A DNA stretch of 27,958 bases, taken from contig CAJVPP010000666.1 in the NCBI GenBank assembly GCA_910592005.1, forward strand, positions 1 to 27,958. The letters run 5' to 3'. The notes beneath the pieces are model-generated. The model searched no databases and was not told the DNA's origin. It was given only the letters and a program-made list of their open reading frames with translations. The DNA is from Funneliformis mosseae. Its lineage: Eukaryota > Glomeromycota > Glomeromycetes > Glomerales > Glomeraceae. Both the position numbers and the translations under genes were made by a program. Below, piece by piece: positions 1 to 10,879 of the stretch. Every line of letters starts with the position of its first letter. The first letter of the stretch is position 1.

Positions 1-934
1 ATAATTATGATACAAGATTAAATTTGAATGATTATTAAAATTAAGATTACAAAAATTTTTACTATATTAATAAGCTTTACTAACTAATAAAAAAATGTTT
101 GGCTAAAAATTTTACAGTAAAGATAATATATTCTAACTAAAAAAAAAAAAAATAGAAAACATAAAGTTAAATTAATATAAAGAAAGGTCAACTTCCTAGT
201 TTTTAGTATTTCAATTAGTATTTAAATCCAAATTGATAAAAAAAAAAATTTTTGAAAAGTTATTTATTAAAAACTTTCTGTTATTCTTTCTGTTAAAAAT
301 TATAATGCAAGTGAAACTGAAAAATTGAACTACTTTTTATTATACACATCAAAATCTACGAATATTATATAGAAAAAAAAGGAAAATTTATCAATTAATT
401 ACTATTGAAATTTAACTGCTTAAATGTAGGTTTCAATATAGAATAATTATTTTAACCAGAATAATTATAAATCTGTCACATCCTTTTACTAGTTAATAAT
501 ATATCAGTACATATTATAGATGAAATATAAATTTACAAACGTAATTATGTATTTTTATCACCAAATACTACACACATTTACAGCCTTGTGATGTAAAAAT
601 TATTAATTCTTTTAAGATCAATAATAATTTTTTTAATATTTTTATTAATTTAAAAATAGTAAAATTATATTCATTAATAATGTAATTCTTTAATAATTTA
701 GATACAATACTGAAAATTACTAATTAGAAATAGATTAAGCATATAAAGTTTTAAGAATTGGAAAAAAGAGATTATTTCACTAAATATTTATGATGCTATT
801 AATTTTAGCAAAAATTTTTAGAATTCTGTAAGTTAGTAAACAATTTTTAATTGTTGGAAACATATAGGAATTCTTTTATAAGGCAAAATGTATATGAAAT
901 TTAGAATTATGATAATCAAGCAATTCATGATAAA
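1..934. other. AT-rich stretch, no gene seen
   Basis: This stretch is very A/T-rich with frequent stops in all frames. I see no coding region, RNA gene or clear repeat in it. By position it could be decayed body of the transposase whose C-terminal end follows, but no earlier transposase motif is recognisable. Confidence 0.5.
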
Positions 935-1236
935 ATGGAGATACAAGAGCTGATTTATCAATTTTCATTTGATCTTATGGATTTAGCAAATTTTTTTCAT
1001 ATTGATGACAATTTAAAAAGTAGCGAAGGGTTAACTGATAAAGAAGTTGTATCTATGGTAAAATCTAAGAATACTGAAGTAACTGAACTAGAAATAGATC
1101 CAAATAAAGAATTTACTGTAAAATGATTTCAACTAAAGAAGCCTTGGATTACTTAGATAAACTTGTTTCATTTTTGAATATAAATACTTCTATTAACCCA
1201 GATGAATTAAACATCTTAAAGAAATTAAGATGCTGA
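935..1236 (+). pseudogene. C-terminal remnant of a Tigger/CENP-B-type transposase
   Basis: A 63-codon open frame (935-1126) is followed by a second frame starting at 1123 and ending at the TGA at 1234-1236. The first contains EGLTDKEVVSMVKSKN-like sequence and the acidic stretch ELEIDPNKEF; the second reads STKEALDYLDKLVSFL and then NPDELNILKKLR. From knowledge of the family, this order (acidic linker, then a helix with EALxYLDKLVSF) is typical of the C-terminal tail of pogo/Tigger DDE transposases that are abundant in arbuscular mycorrhizal fungi. The two parts are in different frames, so a frameshift lies near 1120-1126. The DDE catalytic core and the DNA-binding domain are absent upstream. 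It is therefore a dead fragment and should not be annotated as a gene. The family call rests on remembered similarity. Confidence 0.6.
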
Positions 1237-1756
1237 GTATTGTCATTATATATTAATAACATAAAGCAAACTACATTAGATAGTATTATTCAATAATATG
1301 TACTATTAATAATACAGTTTATAAACTAAAATTTATTTTTCGTTTAATTTAAGATTTTGTACAATCACAAAAAAATTTTATATACCAATAAAATTAATTT
1401 AAAAAAATTTTTTAATTTTTCATAAAATAAATCTCGAGAGAATTTATAGTAAATTTGCTTGCGAACCCCCTACAATTTATGGGATAACAAAATTTTAGCA
1501 AAATAAACCTTCTATCAATAGAAAGGAAGGTACGTTTTATCTGCTTATTGATAATTTATGGTAAATTAGCATTTGACAACTTATATCTTTATAAAAAAGA
1601 TATTATAAAATTCGCATGCATTCTCAGTATTACCGATCATTTAGTATATTTTTATAAAAATATGAAAAATATCTGTTAACAAAATTAATTTATTTAATAT
1701 ACATTTTAATCGTATATATTTTAACATTGAGAATTAGCCAGCTAAAAACGGTCGTC
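1237..1756. other. AT-rich spacer with a small hairpin
   Basis: No coding potential was seen. A short inverted repeat lies at 1507-1531 (ACCTTC ... GAAGGT). The phrase AATTTATRGTAAATT occurs twice, near 1440 and near 1553. These could be the decayed 3' end of the transposon whose transposase tail lies just upstream, but no clear terminal repeat was found. Confidence 0.35.
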
Positions 1757-1783
1757 TAAGCGCAGTGTTGCATTCAGCGCTTA
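1757..1783. repeat. GC-rich inverted repeat upstream of the YEATS gene
   Basis: Arms TAAGCGC (1757-1763) and GCGCTTA (1777-1783) are perfect reverse complements around a 13-nt loop. They lie in a roughly 130-bp island (about 1730-1860) that is clearly richer in G/C than its surroundings. The island also holds a near-palindrome GGTTGGTCAACC at about 1834-1845. It is 400 bp upstream of the YEATS-gene start, so it may be promoter sequence, a transposon end or an RNA gene. I could not fit a tRNA or snRNA to it. Confidence 0.4.
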
Positions 1784-2181
1784 ATAATAAACATCAATAG
1801 GGTAATAATATTTGGATGTCCCCAAACTGGAACGGTTGGTCAACCATGATCAAAACGAAGTGATATATTAAATAAATTAATGAATCATCAAAAAAAAGTT
1901 ATATTTAATTTATTAATTAAAAGCTCTATTAATTTATAAACAATTTAATAAAAAAATAAAAAAAAAGGTGTTTTAATATATTGATAAAAATGGCTTTTGT
2001 TAATAAATTTTACCAGAATTCGTTTTGTTGATTTAAATCAAATTTTTGCATTTTCTTTTTTTTTGTGAAACCAGATTCTTTTACAGTTGAAAAGTTGAAA
2101 ATTAATCAACTTCACATTTATTCATTTACTTGAAATTCTAGTTCTATAAAATTACCTGTCCACTTTATTCTCTTAACAAGT

Positions 2182-3653
2182 ATGGACGGTACAAACCAGG
2201 TAGTTTCTTCTTTTTAAAAAGAATAATATAAAAAAAAAAACAAAAATTGAAATTCTACCAGTTTTTTAGTTATACTAAAAAGTCGTTTTTTTTTTTTTTT
2301 ATAGTCAGAAGTTGAAAAAAAAATCGTAGTTGTAACTGACCAGGTTTTTTTTTTTTATAAAAAGTTTTTTGATTCGTAAAGTGTTGTGAAACCATACTCG
2401 TTAACTAAAATTATGGTACTCGTAAAATTAGGAAATTTCAAAACATTTGAAACTAACTAATAACCTTCCAACGCGCAAGTGGAAGGTTTCGATCTATGCA
2501 GTTGACGACATGGGAGAACATAGACCTTTGAATTACGTTGAAAAAGTTGTATATATTTTACATCCAACATTTGAACACCCAGAAAGAGGTAATGAAGAAA
2601 AAAATTCTTGAAAATGAATTAATTATTTCATTAAATGATATTCAATTAAATTTATTATAACTTTGTAGTGATTGATGTTTTGAAGATTTATAAACTATTA
2701 ATCATTTACAATTGCTTAGTATGCATTATCACTATCACAAATTTCAATTAGATTTTATTGGTGACAATTAGATAGTCCATGATATTTTCTCACGTTCTCA
2801 TGTTTTTTTTTGAGATGGATCATTATTTATTCATTTATTCATTTTATTTATTTTAAAGTACAATTAGCTAATGAAAATTACATTTGTCACCATTTATTAT
2901 AGTGGTGCGGAAACCTCCATTTACTCTCTCTGAAAAAGGTTGGGGCGAATTTGATATGAAGATTATATTACATTACACAGATAAAAGTGTTCCGCAAGAT
3001 ACTTTATATCATGATCTAAATTTCAACAAATCTCATTATGAAGTTTCTCATAGACTAGTAAGGGTTATAAACTTATTTGTACTACAAAGAAAATTATATA
3101 CACGATCTATATTAACTTTTACATTTAAAAATTTTTTTTTTTTTGCAGACCTTTAAGGATCCGAAACCAACATTTCAGTTGTTGCTTTTTCACGAAAAGC
3201 CAGGTGATACGAATTCACCTAAATCTAGCAAAAAAAAATCCAAACCATCACTTAACGCAACTAGTAAACGGCAAAAGACTGATACGTCTGGATCACCAGA
3301 TTATGAATCCGGTAATTCTTCGCGTTCACCGTGTTCTGCCAACGAATCCACGAATGATAAAGAGAATCATAAAGTAGATTATCAAAAATTAGCAAGGAAT
3401 CTTTACGCGTTGGATGAGGATGATATACTTGAAGTGATACAAATTGTCAATGATAATCGTTCAGATGAAATGTACATTAATGAAGATATTGAGGGTAAGT
3501 CTCTCCGTTATTATTAAAATGATCAACATTCTCTAATATAATCAAACTTTCTCTTTAGGAGAATTTCACATAGATTTGTATACTCTCGGCGAAGAATTAT
3601 TGAAAATACTGTGGGATTTTACAGAATCAAAATTAGATCCTTCGACTATTTAA
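2182..3653 (+). CDS. TAF14: YEATS-domain transcription factor subunit, TAF14/Tfg3-like (six exons)
   Basis: Predicted exons are 2182-2199, 2305-2343, 2432-2588, 2903-3057, 3149-3494 and 3559-3653, joined by GT-AG introns with consistent phase to give 269 residues. A YEATS domain spans about residues 8-138. It shows KWKVSIYAVDD, the HPTF turn (63-66), PPFTLSEKGWGEF with the GWG loop (84-86), and HDLNF. In the family this fold reads acetyl- or crotonyl-lysine on histones through the HxxF aromatic and the GW loop residues. A Ser/Lys-rich linker (about 144-195) carries basic clusters that could serve nuclear import. Residues about 200-262 resemble the C-terminal ET domain (LARNLYALDEDDILEVIQIV, then IDLYTLGEELLKILW), which docks partner peptides. 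Taf14/Tfg3 belongs to TFIID, TFIIF and chromatin-remodelling complexes; Yaf9 is the alternative, but the C-terminal ET-like end favours TAF14. The first two exons (6 and 13 codons) are inferred from splice sites and phase. The gene converges on the RRM gene downstream. Confidence 0.87.
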
Positions 3654-4129
3654 AATCATGATTTTATTTTAGTATATGTGACTGTGCTTAGTATCCTCAG
3701 GAAATTTTCATTTAAATCATTAAGATCGTTTGTATAGGAAATTTGTTGAAATGTTTATTTTTTACTTATACTTATTTGTCATTTATCTAATTATAAATTT
3801 TTGGTGAAATGTTAAATGAATAATTTTTTTTTTTTATACTCCCAAGTGAGCCTTATTCTTTTCTTTTCCTTTTTTTTTTTTTAAAAAAAAAAAAAGAAAT
3901 AGTTTGACGTAGTTTTGAAAGTGAAACTATAAAAAATCATTGATAATAATATTTGCGTTTAAAATTATGAAATAATTTTTATTGTAAAAGAAAACAAAAT
4001 TTTAAGTATGACGTGTCTAGTTCTCAAAAAGTTTAATCAATTCAAGCATTTAAATTGAATAAACTATAATTAAAGTCTTAAGTTCATGAAATTATAAATA
4101 TTAACTCCATTAAGTGACAAACTTACATT
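3654..4129. terminator. Convergent intergenic region (3' ends of both genes)
   Basis: This 476-bp spacer separates the stop codons of two tail-to-tail genes. It contains a T-run/A-run pair near 3869-3897, which reads as an A-rich tract on either strand, and AATAAA-like hexamers on both strands. It presumably carries the 3' UTRs and polyadenylation signals of both transcripts. No further gene was seen. Confidence 0.4.
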
Positions 4130-5936
4130 TTAATCTTCAAAGGTAATTTTTTTACCTTTTGCAGGTTGTATAGCTCCACGATTTGCTGCTGCTGCGGGAT
4201 TAAATCCACCACGACCACCTCTTCCATAATCATTACCACCACGACCTCTGCCACCACGTCCTCCACCGCCACGTCCTCCACGCCCTCCACGACCAAAGGA
4301 TACGCCATTACGATTTCCAAATCCTATATGACCAAAAGTCAATTAGATAATTACATAATAAATTAACAAGAAAAAAAACAAAACAAAAAAATTCTTACTT
4401 GAATTATTGCCTCCTTGAGATTTTCCAATAGAAAAATCGAGACGTATCGCTCGGTCACATATTTTAGTACCATGTAATTCCATTGCTTTTTGGGCCGAAT
4501 CAGTATCAGCGAATTGTACGTATCCGAAACTTCAACATTTGAATACAAAAAAAAAAAAAATAAGTAAACTTATAATGAAAATAGAATGACATCACTAACG
4601 CTCACCCTTTGAGACCGCCCGAGTCTTCGTGAGTTGGAAGTCTAACTGAAACAATCTGACCATATTGTCCGAAAGTTTCCCAGATTTGGTCTTCGGTTAT
4701 ACTAAAAGCCAAATTTCCTACAAAGAGAGTGTCACTAACTTCACTTGTGCCTCTTTGAATGTTATTATTCTTTTTGGATTGTTGTTGAGTGGCAAAGTCT
4801 AAATTAATTTCTCTACCGTCAATTTCTTTACCCGAGAATTTCATTGCATTACTAGCTCCTTCAGCAGTAGCGAACTCTACGTAGCCAAACCTAAATAAAT
4901 AACATCAACATTTAACATGAATTTAAAATTACATGACAATTTAACTTTTTAATTACCCTTTAGATCTGCCGGTATTTCTGTCAGAAGCGATGCGAACATC
5001 AACAATTTCGCCAGCCTCTTTAAATTCTTGACGTAACCATTCGGCATCTACATTGTATGAAAGACGTCCCACAAAAATTGTATTGCTTTCGGATGGATTC
5101 TCATATACTTTAGGTTTTTTTGCAAAATTGGAATCATCTTGGTCTATTTTTCGTTTTGAAGAATTGAGACCTGATATAGAATTATTAACCTCCGGAGTTT
5201 TAGGGACCATTTTTATATCTTCATCCGAATCGCTTTCGGATTCACTTGAACTACTACTGTCCGAAGATTCTTGTTCTTTATTTGTGATATTTTGAGCTTC
5301 ATCCGAATCATCCGAATCATCTGAATCATCTGAATCCTCCGAATCATCTTCCTCTTCTGATGAGCTGGAATCACTGGGTGCATGTGTTTTACTTACATCG
5401 ACTTTATTTGTTCCGTTTATTTTACTACTTACTACTTCTTCTTCACTTTCACTCGAATCACTTTCTGAAGATGAAGATTCATCTTTTGATTTTATTTTAC
5501 CTTCAGAATTAGATTCTTCTTCACTACTAGAAACTTCTTCTTTCTTCACATTTAACTTCTTTTTCTTAGGTTTAATTTCCGCTTCTTCCTCAGAACTATC
5601 ACTTGAATCATCACTAGAACTTTCACTAGCGGAACTATCTTTGCTATCTTCTTCAATAGAAATTTTGCTTGTCTTTTTGATTTTATTTTTTACATTTAAC
5701 TTATTTCCGTCACTCTCTATGTCGCTACCGCTAGTATCAGAAACGTTAGCCTTTTTTGGTCCACTAGAATCTGAATCTGAAGAATCACTCTCAGAGCTTG
5801 AAGCTTTTAAGATCTTCTTAACAGAAGTTCCGTTTTTTGTTATTGACGGTAACTTGATATTTTTGGTTTTTCCATTTTTCTTATCTGAGAGTTTCGTAGC
5901 CTTCGCCGTAGTAACTTTCTCTGTTTTTTTGCCCAT
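4130..5936 (-). CDS. NSR1: Nucleolin-like two-RRM nucleolar protein, NSR1/gar2-like (four exons)
   Basis: Exons (transcript order) are 5936-4957, 4890-4606, 4529-4399 and 4323-4130, giving 529 residues. The first 60 residues are Lys-rich. Residues about 45-260 are a Ser/Asp/Glu region with many SSSES and DSDDSD blocks, the expected casein-kinase-2-type targets. RRM1 (about 286-361) has RNP2 IFVGRL and RNP1 KGFGYVEF; RRM2 (about 381-455) has RNP2 LFVGNL and RNP1 KGFGYVQF. Residues from about 467 form a Gly/Arg tail with many RGG units, ending in KGKKITFED. This order (acidic-Ser stretches, two RRMs, GAR tail) is that of yeast Nsr1, S. pombe gar2 and nucleolin, which act in the nucleolus in pre-rRNA processing and small-subunit assembly. 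Introns 1 and 2 both split the Gly codon of RNP1 in phase 2. The start is the only ATG at the head of the long open frame. An A-run lies just upstream of the start (5961-5978 region on the plus strand). Confidence 0.92.
5299..5348 (-). repeat. 9-bp coding minisatellite in the acidic region
   Basis: The 9-mer CATCCGAAT/CATCTGAAT (plus strand) repeats about five times in tandem inside exon 1 of the nucleolin-like gene and encodes a DSD DSD run on the minus strand. Its unit is a multiple of three, so copy-number change would lengthen or shorten the acidic tract without breaking the frame. Confidence 0.75.
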
Positions 5937-6506
5937 GACGATAATAAATAAGAAACGAACGAAAAAAAAAAAAAAAAATTTAATCCATCTAATAATTATC
6001 CATGATAACCAATCAGGATGGATTGATATTGTTGCTTAATGGAAAAAAAATTTTTTTTTCTTGATTAAAGTTGAATTATTATACATTTAAGGTTTTAGGG
6101 ATACGATTTTTGACCCTCGAAATGACGAGATAGCGAATTAACTTTTAAAAGAAGCTACTTGGGGTAATCAGTGATCAGAAATTGATGAAATTCAGCTTGT
6201 TGAAATCGTCTCGACGAGGATTTTTCAATAAACTAATCGGAAAATTGGAAATTGAATGTTTCATTTAGTTTTATCCAGATCGGATAAAGATATCTTTTTT
6301 CGATCTGCCAATTTTGGTCATTTCAACCATTTAGCTGGGCTTTATTAAAATCACATCATAATTCGTATTACGTATAGATAATCAATTTAATAAATTACTT
6401 CTCTTAAATTTATTGGCTTTCTATATTAAAGTTATTATTAATTCTATATTGTTAAATTCAGTAAACCCAATTATAGATTTATAAAACTAAGTAGTCTCCT
6501 TTATAG
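5937..6506. promoter_or_regulatory. 5' flank of the nucleolin-like gene
   Basis: This is non-coding sequence upstream (minus-strand sense) of the nucleolin-like start codon. It begins with a long A-run (about 5961-5978) and has a CCAAT-type pentamer at about 6009-6013. The G/C content is noticeably higher up to about 6340 than in the desert beyond. The promoter and 5' UTR are expected here by position; no specific element can be assigned. Confidence 0.4.
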
Positions 6507-6550
6507 TTATTAACGGGGTGTTAAAATATCGGTATAGCCCCGTTCAATAA
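6507..6550. repeat. Inverted repeat with AACGGGG arms
   Basis: TTATTAACGGGG (6507-6518) and CCCCGTTCAATAA (6538-6550) are reverse complements apart from one extra base, around a 19-nt centre. The G-run and C-run stand out in this AT-rich DNA. It lies about 100 bp beyond the 3' end of the Tc1-type fragment that follows, so it may be the terminal or subterminal part of that decayed element. It could also form a cruciform or hairpin. Confidence 0.6.
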
Positions 6551-6649
6551 CAATATTATTTATCTAAAATGGAATATTACTAAGAACGAAAACCACGATC
6601 CTACCATGTGAATAAAATTTATATTGACAGAATTCATTGGTTATGAACT

Positions 6650-6819
6650 TCAATACATACTATTCTTTTCTTCCAAGATATGCTCAATTGGTTTAAGGTC
6701 TGGACTTTGAGCAGGTCATGGAACAATTTATCTTTACTCCAATGCAAGTACCAAAATTTATTCCATGTAGTTTCCAACAAATATTTATATAAAGAATCGA
6801 GCTTATTTGTATAAAACAA
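6650..6819 (-). pseudogene. Tc1/mariner transposase fragment
   Basis: Read on the minus strand from 6715, one frame gives PAQSPDLKPIEHILEEKNSMY and then a stop at 6652-6650. The PAQSPDLNPIEHxW block is the hallmark of the third catalytic-aspartate region of Tc1-family DDE transposases. Here the Trp is replaced by Leu and the protein stops early. The preceding sequence (to about 6819) continues only in another frame, so the copy is frameshifted and truncated. I see no convincing N-terminal domain further upstream. It is inactive debris. Confidence 0.72.
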
Positions 6820-8349
6820 TCATACATCATTATTGTATAAGTCTTATTCACTTTCTAATTTCAAATATATAAATTTGTTCACTTACTATTAAAATACACA
6901 AATATTGACTATTTGAGGTTATAACTTTGGTTTTGATGTTATTGCTAATGCTTTCGATTTTTGCCATAAGAAGTAAACGTTGAAGTATTATGGTGACAAG
7001 GAATCATTACTAAAGAAAGGATATGTTTTTGCATTTGAGCTTAATCTATGAAATTCTTGATTTTTATATTTTGAATTTGTAAAGTTACAGAAAACTTTGA
7101 TCCTGATTTTGAACTATAGGAATTTGTATTTCTTGAACTGTAATTATTAGATTATCTGAATCTATAAATGGGTTTAAATTATCTTTTTGAGTGGAAAATT
7201 CATATTTATTTCTTGCTTATTAGATGAATATAATATTATTCATTATTCTTAATTTTTGTATAATCCCATAGAATTTTTTTTTTAAAAAAAAAAAATAAGC
7301 AACTTACAGAATATTAAAAACATTATTAGTAATTTTCATATTATTTACCTATTTTTTGTTATAATTTAATCTTTCTTTATAAAATTTTTTTAATATTTAT
7401 AAGGTTCAATTAAACTTTTAATATAAGTTTAGCTGGATTTTAAATATCAATATAATTTAAAATTATTAACTAATACAAATTAAATATAAAATTTATATAA
7501 TTTATAATGATAATTATCATTTCTTACTAACTATATAAATTATAAATAAAACAAATTTTCATATTAATTTGTATAAATATTTTGATTAATTATTTATTAA
7601 ATTTAAATCAATTATTATATTTTTTTTTATATTTTATCAATTTATTAATTATTAAATATTTATTTTAAGAAATTTTTTAAAATTTAATAATAATATATCT
7701 TTTATTTATATATTTTATTATTTCTTTATTTAAATTTTATTTATTCAAGAATTTATAAATAAAATAAATGTTAAATTTTAAAAATATATTTAAAAATCAA
7801 CAAATATATATAGTTAACTTCTTAAGTTGATATTAATTAATTTTTATAATTAATAAAGTAAATTTTAGTATAAATTTTTTAGTTAAAATCATTTTAGATT
7901 TAATAACAGTTTTCATTTCTAATTATAACATTTTTAAAGTATTTTGTAATTTATCAAATTTTTATTTACTTTATTAAAAGAATTTTTATAATAGTATTTT
8001 TAATATCTAAAATATATTATAAATTTAATAAAACATCTTATTTTATATTTTTAACTATTATATTAAACTTTAATATTTTAAATTATATTCTATAATATTC
8101 TATAATAATACTAATTTATAAATTATATAGATTAATTTTCTTTTAATATTTATTTTTATAATTGATTAATTTTTTTTAAAAAAATGATTATAAAATTAAT
8201 TAATATATCTATATATACTTAAAATATAAATTATTATAATTAAATTATAATTAAATTAATATTAAATTTTTAAATTATAAAAATTTAAAATAATAAATTT
8301 ATATAAAATTTTTTTTGTAAAAAAAAAATTATTTAAAAAAATTTTTAAA

Positions 8350-8456
8350 AAATTCAGATTTTAGTTTTTATTGCATTTTCATTTTTGAAGTTATAGATTA
8401 AAATGTAATAAGATTTTAACTTTAATTAAAAATTTTTTAAATCTGATTTCTTTAAT
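8350..8456 (+). repeat. Decayed copy of the repeat seen at 11.8 kb
   Basis: The run TTTTTATTGCATTT, followed by TTATAGATTAAAATGTAATAAG and ending AAATCTGATTT, parallels the middle of the inverted-repeat element at 11742-11906 (GATTTTTATTGCATTTAG, then ATTAGATTAAAATGTATTAAG, ending AAATCTGATTT). This is a diverged second copy in the same orientation, seen directly by comparing the two stretches. Confidence 0.65.
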
Positions 8457-8959
8457 ATTTACTTATTTATATATATTTTTTATATTATTAAGATTTAATA
8501 AATAATTTAAAAACTAATTATATATTTAAAAATTTTAAAAGTAATATATACTATTTTATTAAAAATATCTGATTAATTAATAAAAATTAAATTTTATTAT
8601 AAATATTTAATTTTAGTTAGATATCCTTGATTTTTATATATATTTTAATTTAATATAACATACTTTTGATTAAAATAATATAAGTTTTAAATAAGATAAT
8701 TTTCTATTCTTTTTGTAATACTTCTTTAAGTTTATAAAAATTTTTTAAATATACAAATTATTTTTGAAATCTTTATCTAAATATTTAATAGGATTAAAGT
8801 TTAAAGATTATAAAAGTATTATTATCTTAAAATATGTAAGGTTAATTATATCAATAATATTAAATAACATTTTCATTTGACAAATTTTCAAATAATTTTT
8901 AAATAATATAGAAATTTATATCATTTAAAAAAAAATGTCATTTACAAATAATAAATGAT

Positions 8960-8979
8960 AAAATAACATATGTTATTTT
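8960..8979. repeat. Perfect 20-bp palindrome
   Basis: AAAATAACAT is followed at once by its exact reverse complement ATGTTATTTT. Weaker symmetry continues outward (ATGATA to the left, TATCAT to the right). It may be the centre of a decayed inverted repeat in the AT desert. Confidence 0.7.
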
Positions 8980-9929
8980 TAAGTAATAAATATCATTAAC
9001 AATTATCATTATTATTAATAATTATTTAAATAATGTATTATATAATTAACTTATTGATTAAACTTTAAAATAATTTTACAATTATGCAATATTTTTTTAA
9101 ATTTGAAAATCTAAATTAATAATAATATTTAAAAAATTCAAGAAATTTATTATTTATTTATTAGGTTTAAAGATTTATCAATCTCTTTTTTGCATTTTAT
9201 ATCTTTACATTTTAATATAATTTTTTCAAATCATATTTTATATTTTTATAATTTACAAATTAGTATTTTATAGTAATTAAAATAAGCAAAGAAAAGTATA
9301 ATTTTTATTATATAGTTATTAAACATTATATAAATTTTTATATTATTATAATACTAAAATTAGAACCTAAAAAATAAAGACTAAAATCAACAAACTGCTT
9401 TTTTATTATTAATAAATCTATTAAAATATCAAAATTCCAAAATTTATTAACAGATTTTAGTATAATTTTAATATTGTTACATGAAGGAAAATATAGATAA
9501 TGATAATCAAAAAGATGATATCAATCATTAAAAAGTCATATATATCTTATATATCTTTTATGTCATCTATAATATATAATTCTTTTATATAATATATTAT
9601 ATTTATTTCTTTTATTTTATTAATAACTTTATATATTTTATTTAATATAAATAGAAAACATTTTCTTTAGTTTAGCAGTGTGTCTAATAAGTAATTTTAT
9701 AAAATAGTTTACTCTAATCTCTTTAACATACTTATATAGTATAAAATGCTAACTAAGATAATACACCATTATTATCATTATTAAATAAACTGTTAACTGA
9801 TTGATACTCTTCTTAAAACTAATTATATAACAAACCTTCTGCTTATTATATAAAATATTATATTGCTTATCACTTATAAGTAACTTAAAAAACTGACTAC
9901 AATAATATATTAGTAGCTAAGAATCATTT

Positions 9930-10520
9930 TTAAAAAAAATGTTAGCTAGTATTTCTAAAAATAAAAAAACTTTTTACCTAAATTTACTATTTAAAATTTT
10001 AGTTTTTAAGAGACTAAAATCCAGTTTATGAGAACTTTTTAAAGAAAAAAATAAAAGATAATATTAGTAGTATTCTTAAAAATAAAAAATCTACTACTTA
10101 ATTTTATCATTTAAAACTTCAATTTCAAAAAACTAAAATCCAATTTAGAAAATATTTTTAAAGAAAAAAATAAAAGAACATTAATAATGTTTTTAAAATA
10201 AATAAACTTTTTATCCAACTTTATTATTTAAAATTTCAGTTTTTAAGAGGCTAAAATCAAGTTTAAAAAATTTCTTTAAAGAAAAAAAAAAAGAAACATT
10301 AACTAGTTTTCTTAAAAAAAACTTCTTATTTAATTTTAACATTTAAAATTTTAGTCTTTAAAAAGCAAATTTAGGTTTAAGAAATGTTTTAAAAAAAAAA
10401 AAAATAAAAGAGAATATTAGTAATATTTTTAAATATAAAAGAATAAAAGAAAATAAACTATTTATAAACTTACTATTTTATAAATTTTAAGTTCAGATTA
10501 ATCCAAAAGTTTTTTAGATT
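9930..10520. repeat. Degenerate tandem array, about 117-bp unit, 4-5 copies
   Basis: The phrase TTAAAAYTTYARTYTTTAARARRCTAAAATC recurs at about 9991, 10111, 10228 and 10343, spacings of 120, 117 and 115 bp, with a weaker fifth copy near 10475. Each copy is followed by an A-rich block like AAAGAAAAAAATAAAAGA. Copies differ by many substitutions, so the array is old. There is no open reading frame. Confidence 0.75.
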
Positions 10521-10621
10521 CTTAAATTAAAACTAGTTTTTTTTTAAATAAAAAATCAGAAAAATGTTGTAATAAAAGAGTTTTTTAAAAAATATTTCAA
10601 AAATATTTTTTTTAAAAAAAA

Positions 10622-10639
10622 TTATCAACTAGTTGATAA
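10622..10639. repeat. Perfect 18-bp palindrome
   Basis: TTATCAACTAGTTGATAA is self-complementary. It lies about 30 bp outside the left end of the 10.67-12.05 kb inverted-repeat element. Confidence 0.75.
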
Positions 10640-10879
10640 ATTAGTTTGATAAGTCATATAATTAATACTAATATTGTGACTAAAATTTAATTTTTATCTG
10701 AAGTTGGAATTCAGACTATCTGAAATTGAGATTTAAAGATCAGTTAAATAAAATTGAAATTCCAATTTCAAATACTTTTTTTGTTATATGAATTCTAATT
10801 TTAGTCATGATCTTATTGATCAATTTTTATGTAACTATTTTAATTTCAGTTAAATTCTAATTTTAGATACAAGATCATC

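Larger units (their letters stand above)
6840..9920. other. AT desert I, left part; no gene seen
   Basis: Roughly 3 kb with extremely little G or C, especially after about 7300. Stops are dense in all frames. It is built of short A/T words, with occasional recognisable decayed repeats (listed separately). I see no gene, RNA or intact mobile element. Confidence 0.7.

Noticed and set aside
4123..4366. Minus frame rich in Val/Glu and plus frame rich in Ser/Thr over the 3' end of the nucleolin-like gene
   Set aside because: They are shadows of the RGG-repeat exon in other frames; the minus frame giving Gly/Arg repeats continues the RRM protein.
5053..6039. Two plus-strand open frames opposite exon 1 of the nucleolin-like gene
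   Set aside because: They arise from the antisense of the Ser/Asp/Glu-rich coding sequence, which avoids stops on the opposite strand; no domain is present.
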